This document shows, in pieces, positions 54,649-64,000 of a stretch of DNA of 64,000 bases. Origin of the DNA: Magnaporthiopsis rhizophila (lineage: Eukaryota > Ascomycota > Sordariomycetes > Magnaporthales > Magnaporthaceae); NCBI GenBank assembly GCA_003049465.1, contig PYSS01000006.1, positions 102,818-166,817 on the forward strand. The letters are read 5' to 3'. Numbering within the stretch: the stretch's first letter is position 1; each line of letters starts with the position of its first letter. The notes under the pieces were generated by a model, which was not told where the DNA came from, did no database searches, and saw only the letters and a program-made list of their open reading frames with translations. The position numbers and the translations under genes were made by a program.

Positions 54649-57600
54649 TCAGCTCAACCATGGGAATCTTCTCCTGCTCGACTCGCCCTGACCCGAAGCA
54701 CTTTCGACCTGCACACTGCGCTGATATATGTCCTGTGGGATATGCCGGTTAGTCACATGGCCTCGGGATTGCATCAGAAAAGGGGCGAGACAAGACGTAC
54801 ATCTTCGTCGATGGGCATCTTGCAGTCCAGTATCAGCTCTCTGCTCCCGTCGTCCTTCTTCAGGTTCGGGTAGGGCGTGCCCTGGCTCCTCATGAGCGGC
54901 AGCATCACCTCACCCAGGACTTCAAACTTCTTCCAGTTGATCCTGTCGCCCGAGGGGCCAACAAAGGTCCGACTGCCCATCTCGGCCGAGACCAGGTCGC
55001 GTCGGTGCAGCGGTATGTAGGGGATCTTGGGCATGGGCGAGTTCTCCCACGCGAGCCTGTACCTTGCATGGCTCATCTCGGTCGCCATCAGCTTGGACAG
55101 CGACTTGAACCGCTTTTCAGAGTCCAAGCTCAGCAATGACCACGTCTGCGAGAGCCGATATATGGACGTGCTGTTGAGACCCGCCAGCACTGCGGCAAGG
55201 CCGTTGTAGTTGTTCAACACACGCAGCTTGGCCGCGATTTGCACAAACTTCTCGAGGACCAGCACCCGGTGCTTGGGCTTGTCGCGGATCAGGATCATGT
55301 TGGCCACCCAGCGCGCCAGGTGGTTGAAGTGACTGATCATCCTGCTCACGTTTTGCAGGCTGCGACACTGCTCCTTCTCCTCCATTGTCAGGCTGACGTC
55401 CCGAACCAGGTCGCGGATGCCAATCGACGAGAACATGATCCAGTCTATGCGGGTCATCTCGTCGGCGAGGTCGTCCGTGTTCTTGTCCAGAAAGATGTGA
55501 TAGCGGATCTTGTTGAGCGGCAGCGTCGACGTTGGCGACATGGTCGCCGCCTCGCGCACGTAGTCCTCGATGGAATGGTACTGGAATTGCGCGGGTGGCC
55601 GCCCGTCGGATCTGGTGCCCCTCTCGTCCTCGATCTGCAGCGACGACATGCTGTCGTTGAGGCCACCAGTCCGCCCGGATCCCCTGTCCACGACGGCGCT
55701 GGGCCGCCGATCCGGCGGTATGCTGGTCGGCTCTTCGTCCGCCTCGTCAGACTCGGCCCACCCTGTGTCGTCATCCTCAACGATGCGGTGGTCCAGATAC
55801 CAGCGCATCTGGTGGGCGGCGGCCGTGAATATAGGCTCAATGGACAGGCTACCGACGAGATCCACGAGGCGGCGCCTGGTGGCGGACCGAGCAAAATCTC
55901 CTGGATACAGCTGCACCCAGCGGGCGATGACCTCGACGATGCGCAGCTGCGACTGGATGCTGACGAGATACAGGCCATCCTTCTTTTCCCTCGCATCCCT
56001 CCCGATTTCTAGTCTTGCGAAGATGGCGGCGAAGAGCACGCTCGGGGGCGCGAACTTGCGGTAGAGGCAGAGGAAGATGTCGGCGAATTGGTTGTCGGCC
56101 CTCGTCATGCGTGGGGCCAGCAGGCGGTCGACAAGGTCGTCGAAGGTCACGCCAACGGGCTTGGCGGGCTGCTCGGGGAAGTTCTCGTCGTTTCGTTGCA
56201 GGATGGGGATGTCGTCCGACTGGCGGTACGATTCGGAAGCCGAGTCTTCGACGAAGGTGTCGCGGCCCGTATCTAGGCGCACGCCGCCGTGGGTGCGCAG
56301 CATGCTAGAAACGGTGAGACCGCCGCCGTCATCGGGGGCGTCGGCCCCGCTGCCAAAGGCCGAAGAGGTCGTCTGCGGCGTGGTGGGGTAGTCCATTCTT
56401 GGGGATCGGGATCGTGATTGGCCCCTATAACTGTCGCTGGCACCGGGCGGGGGCACGCCGCGCAGTAGGGACAGGTCGGAGCTCGCGCGGCTGTGCTTGG
56501 AGTGCTCGCTGAGGGGTCGGCCGTTGACGTAGTCGGGAGCTTCGAGGTGCGCGGCCGACGAGGCAGCTCGCCTTCGTGAGAGGGTGGCTTCTTGTTTATC
56601 ACCGCCTGTAATTCAATTGATTGTAGTTTGTTTGTCAGCATTGCCAGAAATGCGGAAACAAGGGATGACGGTCTTGCTGGGCTAGGCCAGCGCAGGCTCC
56701 CGGGGTAGAGTTGAGGGGGTTGGCCGAGGCCTGCTCAGCGGCTCGAGGACCCTCTCGTTCCGCCTCAGACCCCCAGGTTCAGCTGTTACTTGGGGCGTGG
56801 AGACAGGCCCCAGTTTTGCGCCAACAACAAACGCTGCACCCCTCGCCAAAATCAAAACCCCAGCAGAACCCCAGGAGCCAGCACCAGACTGGATTCATCG
56901 ACCCATTCCGCTGGGACGCCAACCAACCGACAGCCCAGGCGCAAGAGGGGCCAGCACAAATTCGGTGCACATCTCCGAAGTCGCTCGACTCACCTCTCTT
57001 GGCGCTGAACGAGGCCTTGATTATGGCGTTGAGCGATTCTCGTGCCGTGCTGGGCACGTTTGCCGAGGTTATAAGGTTCAAAACGCCCGGGAAGTGCCGC
57101 GGGATGGCGTCCGTGTTGACCTGGCGGGCGCTTTCGGGGTTGTCGCACTTGGTGGCCACGAGAATCCTCGGGAGGCCGCTGATCTCCAATGCACCTGCCG
57201 GCGTATCGCATCGTTAGGTCGCGCCAATTGGGCAGAAGGAAAATACGAGCACAGCAGCGGTCGCAGCAGGGGGCAGCACAACCGCCACACCACAGCCAGC
57301 GCACACGAAATTGCATCACACAGCACTGACTGCAGCGACAACCGCGCCTTCTCGTTTCCCACATCTCTTCGCCACCTAACGTACCCATTATTTGCGGTAG
57401 TGTTCTTAGACTATCCATGCTGGTCACGTCGTACAGGACAAGCGCACAGTGAGGCCTCGGCAGAGCCACTGAATGGCCGGCGAGGTGCGTTGGCCAGCGG
57501 ATCGGCTGGTCGCCTGGGGTTTCGTCAAAGTCCTCGAGGTCGAGCTCAATCAGGGTCACGAAGAGCGTCCTGCCGCTCTCGGCCTTGAGGCGGACGGGCA

Positions 57601-58216
57601 TGATGCTGGACGGCAACGGCCGCGTCTGGCTTAACGCCCTCTGGATGAAGGCCGACTTGCCGACACCTTTGGCGCCGATGACGGCGATGTTGACCGCGTC
57701 CATTAGGCCGGCTCCGTGGGTGCTCGCGTTAGTTCTGTCAGTGCAGTTTTTAGAAACAGTGATATCGTTGTCAATGGCGGCCGAAGCTGGGGTGTCCAGC
57801 GTCAGGGAGTCGCGGCGAGGTGGCGGGCAAGCGCTGGCGTCGACGTCGCCGTCGGCAGCAGCGCTGCTGGGCGGCAAGGGGCCGTGCGGGTCTCCCGGAG
57901 GCTCCGCGTAGCGCAGCAAGAAGGGATCCTCGGCGATAGTCCCTATCGAGTCTCGTTCGTGGCGGGGCTCGCGTGGCGGCGGCGGGTCATCGAGCACAAG
58001 GAACGAGCGGTCGGGCCCGGGTATCGACGGGCTGAGACGCTGGTAGTCGTTGACGGTCGGCGACTGCAGCGGCGAGGTCGGTTTTGACTTGGATCCGGAG
58101 CAGTGCCTAGAGGAGGAGGCTGAGTGCCTGCCGGGCCTGCGCGACGATGGAAGCTGTGAGCCCGAGAGATCGTCGCCGAGGCTGTGGGTTCGCTGTCCTC
58201 GCAATTTGGACGCCAT
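54649..58216 (-). CDS. RasGEF with built-in Ras-like GTPase domain, 973 aa
   Basis: Exons are 58216-57385, 57194-56994, 56605-54801 and 54732-54649. Phases are exact, with donors GTACGT, GTGAGT and GTACGT. Residues 1-170 are disordered. Next comes a Ras-like fold: P-loop GAKGVGKSAF (about 181-190), LYDVTSMDSLRTLP, VATKCDNPESARQ (TKxD base-recognition motif) and an SA-type loop ITSANVPSTA. The switch II DxxG is not clear, so catalysis is doubtful. A linker leads to a RasGEF N-terminal (REM) module, VGVTFDDLVDRLLAPRMTRA, and a CDC25 catalytic domain: EMTRIDWIMFSSIGIRDLVR, MISHFNHLARWVANMILIRD, FVQIAAKLRVLNNYNGLAAV, LAGLNSTSIYRLSQTW. The last exon adds DIYQRSVQVE. CDC25 domains load Ras-type GTPases with GTP. 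Whether the N-terminal G domain regulates the GEF is an inference. Confidence 0.9.
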
Positions 58217-61200
58217 TAGATCAATTCACAAAGAGGGGCAGCTCTGGGATGGCGCGCGGCCTGTGCTGTGTGTGCTCGACTCCCAAGAGCGAGTTGTTGA
58301 TGCTGTCCGTCGCCTGCGCCGGATATCAAGACAGGGTATATGGTTTTATAGAGGGACAAGCTGGTGATATGAAGGAACGGGAAACGGGAAGGCAAGACAA
58401 AAAAAAAAAAAAAAAAATAGACGCCAACCAAGACAGCACGCCGCCAAGGTGCAAAAGACGACCTGGGTGTTTGCTAGGCAAGCCACATGGTCGGACGCCA
58501 CCAACATGTCTCCTGCAGGAGCGCAGAGATCGCCAGCGAACGCACCAACCAGCACACCAGCCAATGGCGCTCCCCCGAGCCGGGACAAAAGCAACCTAGC
58601 GTCTAGCGCCCAGGAAGAGGCGCGGACATCACAAACGGCACACACTCGGCGCAAGCAGGACAGCACACCGTAGTTAGTGAAGCTGGCAGGAGAACTTACA
58701 TGAGATAGATGGCGGCTTCGACTTCTGGTTCGCCCAGAGCCCTCGCGTGTTCCCCGATCGACGGCGTCGGGTGTTTTGTGCGTGTCTCGTGGTAGGCTTG
58801 AGCTTCGTGGACGGTAGGCGCGGCGCTTGCGATGTTCTGGTGTAGGCTGAGCTGCTAGTCGCGGTGTCTCAGCGGGGCGAGGAGAAACGGCAGGTCCCCG
58901 ACAGGTGTTTCTTTTTTTTTCTTCTTCTTTGTTGTTTTTTTCCGGGTGGTCTGGCCACTGCGGTATAGCGGCACAGACAGTGTGTGCAAGGCACGGACAA
59001 CAGGGTCACAGCTGTAGCGCAAGCTTGGGTGATTGTGGTGATATTGATGTGCTTCCTTTGTCTCTGCAGGTCCAAGCAAGCCACACAGAACGGCGAGCGG
59101 TACCGCGGCGCCTGAGCTTTGAGCTTGCGCGCGTTGTTACCAATGGGGGGTCCGCGGGGGACGAGGCCCTGGTCAACCTTGCGGGTGCTGGTGTGCTGGT
59201 GCCCGGTGAAGCGGTGCAATCAAAGGCTTGTCTGCGTCTCCACCTGTTCAGGTCGGCGCGGTGCAGGAGCCTCTTGTTAGCGCGGGTCGCGCTGGCGTCG
59301 TTTGGCGGTTGCTGGGAGCCCGCTTTGCCGGTCGCGGCCGAGTCGGCAGCTCGAGTCAGAGCTGTTGGATGGATGGATGCTGCTGCACGTGGCACGGCTA
59401 CCTTCAGGGTACCATAGGAAATACCATTCAACATGAATGGGTTGTCTGCGGTTTCCAATACCAACCGTCGCGTATCCAGCCCTCGAGCGGGTCAGACAGC
59501 GACGCAACCTGATGTTATAGCAGCGAACCGAAGCGACCCAGGAACGCAGAAGAGGGCGCAAGGGAATCTGTCTGGAGGAGGCTCCCCGAGTGGCGACGGA
59601 ATGGAGTCGCCGCTCCATGCCAGCCCACCCAGGGAGAGAGCCTGGGGTTCCATCGGCGAGCCGAGAGCCGCCTACTTGGTTTGAAAGGGCGAACAAGAAG
59701 CGGCCAGTGCGGACAAGCTCACTATCCCGGTTGAAAGTTGCCGCTCGCCTCTCCCGTTTGTTCGCCTCAATGTAACGCGGTCAAACGAGGACCCCCGCGA
59801 GCCCTTGCCCACCACGGCGAGATCCCAATGGCGTCCGCATAATCAGCCGAGCCACTGTCATGGAAGGAGGCCCGTCGCGGAGGTGCCGTCGTGCCCTGGC
59901 ACCATCTCAAAACGCGGACAATCCGCTGTGGCATCAAGGCAAACAAGCAAGCAAAGCAAGCCCACCGTGCGACCAGACATCCGGTACCGCCTCAGAGACG
60001 CGCTGTCGCCGCCCGTACCCCAGCTCTCCCCCGCAAACACCAGCTCGCAACCTCCGAAGCCTCCACTTTTTGCTGTTCCTTCTCCGATCGGGCAGTGGCA
60101 GATGAATTGCGCCGTTTCGAAACATCAAGCCGGGCGCCCGTGGCAACACTGCTTATTGATTCGTGCCACTGCGGCGGCTTTCCTGTGATTTAGACATTCC
60201 GTCACGTCCCAAACCGGATGTGCCAAAGACTAGAGGTACCCACCATAGCGCCAGTTTCTCTCCCTTGCGTAGATGTCCGAATTCCAACAATTAGAGCGGG
60301 AAAAAAGGGCCGATGGGGGCGCAGACGGCGAAACAAATGCCCAACCTCGGGCTCGTCCTATCCGCCCTCTCCTTGCATTCGGCCTTTGGTGTCGCCGAGA
60401 GAACCCCCACCGCCCAGGGCCTTGACAACGTACCAGGCCGCTTTTGGTCGTATGTGCAGATGAGGCTATCTCACATGACCCACGCCGACCAACAGGGTTG
60501 ACGCCCTGCGAGCTAACGTGGGATGAACGGTGAGTGGTGTGGGGTGAGGGAATATCCCCTCTTTATGTCCGCCTCGGCCTCAGGGGCTTTTTGTTGGTTT
60601 TTTATACCTCAGCCTCCCGTCTACATCTGATGCAGGGTGCATGCATGTGCTTGGTTGCGGCATTATTATATGTCGTCGTCTTCTTTCCCCATCTTCTCTC
60701 GGGCTTCTACGTCGGCAGATGACAGGCTCGGTCCGGGGAATGGCCCAGCAGAACCTGCCGGGTCTATCGTTGCTACCCCTCCACCCCGAATCTCTCGATC
60801 TATTGACCGAACCGGCCAAGGCATGGACAGCCAGGTCACAAATCTTCGACGTGAGGGCGGTCAAGCTCACTGCAAGAGCTGTAAGAGGCCGACTCGACTG
60901 TGACTCGGAGGGTTGGCGTGTCACTTCCAATACGTCTATCCGGGCACAGATAATAGCTCGCCGCGGAAGCGACTATGTGAGTTGGATAGCGTAGCTCGCG
61001 GGGAATGTACGCGCGTCACGCAATAGTGTGTATTCGGAAGGGCACCCTGAACGGCAGTTGCCGACGCCTTGGGTACCTACTATCACATTGTTCTAATATC
61101 CGATCATCAGCCGTTTGGCTCCGAGCAAAGCCCTCGAAGGGGCTTTTTTTTTTATTCCTCGCTGGGGCCCGGAGATTCCTGCAGGATATGCGTGTGGGCT

Positions 61201-61339
61201 ACCTCTACGTATGTATGCAGGAGATATAACCAAGTAGAAGCAGAAAGGGAGATCGATGATGGAAGCAAGAAGGATCTTGGTTGCTGGAACTCCAGGGATG
61301 TTCCCGTGATAACGTCGGGATTCATGGACCCACTACGCC

Positions 61340-61395
61340 TACCTTACCTACCTGCCGAGGTAGGTGTGTACCTAGGTAGGCAGGCAGGTAGTCAT
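61340..61395. repeat. Clustered TACCT / AGGTA inverted motifs
   Basis: Several CCTACC or TACCTACC copies are followed within about 25 bases by GGTAGGT, CTAGGTAGG and GGCAGGTAG copies, so the patch can fold on itself. Confidence 0.6.
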
Positions 61396-62868
61396 AGAGG
61401 TGAAATACAAATGCCACTGTGCGCTGAGCCTTTCTCGGAGCGAGTTACCGCCGAAGACGTCATGTGCGTGGAAAAGGCAGAACATGGTTCGAATACGAGG
61501 AGCTTCTGCATGATGGACCGCGTATCCGACCTGGCGCTAAACCGGCAGAGTTGCATCGTCCAGTCATTCGTCCACCTTGTGCTTGGCTGGCCCGAAGCTT
61601 TTATATACATGTACACTCTCATTAGCTGCAGGCGTCTGCATCTGTCAATCTGTTCCTCGCGTGCGTACCTAAGCTAACCGATGGGGCCAGACCCCCCCTA
61701 TGTAGGGCCTGCCTGGTTGGCTCCAATAGTTTCAAGTGGCGGTTTGGTTGGTTGGCGCTTCTTCCCTTTGGACCCGGCCAAGACCCTTCCCAATGCTATC
61801 AAAAGCAACAGCCGGAGCGTTATGCATGTACTGCTCTGCTGGCACGGGCTGAATGGACTTGTTATAGGCCGGCCCGGGCCTGCTTATCTGCGGATAAAAC
61901 AGATCTCGGTCGGCATGTTGCCATCCATGCATTATTATGGTCGAGTGCTCCTGGGCTGTGAGGGTAGGTAGGTGTATCTCTGCCACGCTGAAAGGTGAGC
62001 TCAAAACTTGAATGTTAATCAATGGGCGGTCAAAAGAGAATGAATCGCATTGATGCTCAAAGAGGCAAAGAATGAATGTCACGGCCAAACCTGCGGCCGT
62101 CGATCACGGCGCTTCCCAACGGTCAGCCAGCCCTTCCCCGACAATTCCCCACGCTCCGCTCCCTAATCCTCGCTCCCTTCCTTTCCCTTTTAGCGTCCAC
62201 CTAGAGGCGCCATTCACTAGCACAGACGCACGTCACCCTCCACTGCAGCGACCCCTTGCCTAGCGTGCTGCCGACTTTTTTTGATTGGCCAAACCCCACG
62301 GGACCTGGGGGATTTCAACAGGAATGAGCGAAAACCTGCTGGTTGGAGCGGTGGATCGAAAAGAGCGGGGATCAGGCCAGGAGAGTCACGAGCGGACGTT
62401 ACCGCCAGCCATCGTTTTTGGCGCTCTCGCTCGCTCTTTGTTTGTGGCCGCCTCTTTTTATGATTATTGATTGTTCTCCCTGCTCGCCTCGGGCACATGA
62501 TGTGATTTCGTCATCTCAGATCGGCTGCCCGGCGTTTGCTCGGACATCACCCGTAGTGCTCACCAAGATCGAGGCATGAGCTTAATTCCTTTTGACGCCA
62601 GGAAACCTTGTTGCACCGTGACCGCCACCGAGCTAGGCCCGCCATTTTTCCCAATTGTTTCTGTGGTGCCTGCCTGTTGAGATCGAAGTGTCGGCGGGGC
62701 AGAGCCGGCCCCCACCACCCCTGTCCGCGCCATCTGATCCTCGTGCCCCTGTCACTCCACACTCCCACTCTGAAATGGGGTTCGACGGGCGGGTGTTAGT
62801 GCACGCAATTTATTGGCTGGTGCCATCATCGGAGCACAGTCAAGTGCCCATTTTTCCCCTTTCAAATT

Positions 62869-62891
62869 CCAATTCTGTTTCCAATTCTGTT
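62869..62891 (+). promoter_or_regulatory. Tandem CCAATTCTGTT, two CCAAT boxes
   Basis: Two 11-base copies of CCAATTCTGTT (62869-62879 and 62881-62891) are separated by one base. Each carries a CCAAT pentamer, the core recognised by the fungal HAP/CBC complex. This position fits a promoter for a gene further right; the gene itself is not in the window. Confidence 0.4.
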
Positions 62892-64000
62892 CGTCCAGTT
62901 GCTCTTTTGAATTTTTTTTTCTTTCCTCCTTCGGTTCGGCGCTTGCCCCTTGTCTGGTCTGGCGTCCCTGCAAAACCCGTTCGTGACCAGAATCGGGATC
63001 ATCCCAGATTCTCAGCCCAGGAATAATCGGGGATCAAGACGGACGGTCCTGTCCGGAGAAACCCACTGTTTGTTGTAGGGAATAGGGCGAAAGAAGAAGA
63101 AGTAGAAGAAGAAAAGAAAGTTGCGGCATTATCTTCCATAGACACACTCTGTGGTACTGGTCCCTGGTGCCATAGAGCCCACATCACCTCCATATAGTGA
63201 GCCAGCTATTCCCCAGTCCTGTCTGATGGACGTTGAAAGGTGCCATTGTGCCAGTTGCCAAAACACGGGCTCCCGAGACCCGAGACGGCACGCCACTCTA
63301 TTCCACACACACACACACACACACATTGCTTTTTTTTACTTCACGTTTACCCGTACCAAAACCTTGGCTGCCCGGGAACCAGAACAGCCTCGCAACTTTG
63401 CAGTTGAAACGCAAAGCCTCTGTTTACCCTTTCCCGATGGCATTCTTGCTCTCGCGCCCGCTCAGGGCATGATGGGGATGGGATGGTGCCGTCAGTGCCA
63501 CTCGCATGGGCCCCATCCTGGTCCAGAGCCGTCTGTCTCTCTCCTTCTCCCACATCGCGTTCCATCTCTGCTACCCTATCCTACATGTGCCCTCTTCTCG
63601 CCTCGGCACCCCATCACCAACCATCCCCACACCCCCGAACCGACCAGTCCAGCCCAACCCCTGCCCCTACCTAGCCTAGTTCTCGGTCTTGGGGGAAGTC
63701 GTTGACCCACACACCCTGCGATCTTTGCCGGCTACTTCCACTTGTTTTTTTTTTTATGTACCCACCTGCCGTTTTATTTCCCGCTTCTTTCTCCCCCTTG
63801 TTTCGTTTCTGTGCATTCCCTGTTTTGTTTGCTCTCTTATTTAATTTATTTTTGGGTCGAGGGAACACAATAATAATAATAAAAAAGAGCCTCGGAATAC
63901 ACGGTCTCCCTCCGAGAGCGTTTCTCCCGATTTAGTGCCTGGGGGTAGCTTTACGGCGCAGGGTTGAAAAGGCGCTCGGGTGCCGTCTCTTGACTTTGCG

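Larger units (their letters stand above)
58217..64000. other. Gene-poor right flank
   Basis: The 5.8 kb beyond the RasGEF start contain no frame I can support. Features seen are poly(A) near 58400-58418 and a clustered TACCTACC/GGTAGGTA patch near 61340-61395. There is also a duplicated CCAATTCTGTT at 62869-62891, a CA repeat at 63304-63325 and a C/T-rich stretch from about 63520 to the end. The last kilobase looks like a promoter and leader for a gene beyond the right edge. Confidence 0.5.

Noticed and set aside
54774..56456. RasGEF as a 560-residue gene starting at 56456
   Set aside because: Position 56456 is GTG, the frame continues upstream to a splice acceptor at 56606, and the G-domain exons join it in phase. 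The 3' end also splices to a further exon.

Overview
The window is nuclear DNA of a filamentous ascomycete (Pezizomycotina, most likely Sordariomycetes). The evidence is short spliceosomal introns of about 50-190 bases (GTAAGT/GTACGT/GTGAGY donors, CTAAC/CTGAC branch sites), HET-domain incompatibility genes, a CFEM surface protein, an NRC-2 type AGC kinase, a DASH-complex subunit, and AG-, CA- and poly(T)-rich intergenic DNA. No prokaryotic, organellar or CRISPR signal was seen. The species cannot be named from the sequence alone.

Two compartments are visible. Positions about 3-25 kb are accessory and partly decayed. They hold a frameshifted copy of the splicing factor BBP/SF1 (3.2-4.2 kb), a broken HET-like gene (4.7-5.8 kb), an SRPK-like kinase with a PPxG tetrapeptide repeat and several frame breaks (7.1-8.7 kb), an intact 1009-residue HET protein (9.0-12.1 kb), and a second HET gene with at least three frame breaks (13.2-15.5 kb). 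They also hold an open gene for only the N-terminal half of a cullin (15.9-17.3 kb), a small cysteine-rich secreted protein (19.5 kb), a four-exon DUF1996 secreted protein (20.9-22.2 kb), and a frameshifted aminoglycoside-phosphotransferase-fold kinase (23.6-24.6 kb). The breaks are mostly single-base shifts, without the AT enrichment expected of RIP.

Positions about 27.8-58.2 kb are a conserved housekeeping block in which every gene I could model splices into a complete frame. In order: CFEM GPI-anchored protein, 40S ribosomal protein S0, mitochondrial uS15m, V-ATPase subunit d, NOP58, an SDR enzyme, a 748-base (GA)n tract, the TMA46/DFRP1 zinc-finger protein, an AT-hook/C2H2 protein, an NRC-2 kinase, DASH subunit Dad3, mitochondrial uS5m, a 69-residue membrane microprotein, an unrecognised acidic multi-exon gene, and a RasGEF carrying its own Ras-like GTPase domain. 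Several genes are paired head to head over 0.4-0.8 kb: S0/uS15m, V-ATPase d/NOP58, and uS5m/microprotein.

The flanks (1-3.1 kb and 58.3-64 kb) and the 24.7-27.7 kb stretch have no gene I can support. They contain microsatellites, homopolymers and what look like leader or promoter sequences. The most interesting items are the self-contained Ras/RasGEF fusion, the cullin that stops before its RING/NEDD8 half, the decaying paralogues of core genes beside an intact HET gene, and the very long (GA)n tract directly after the SDR stop codon.
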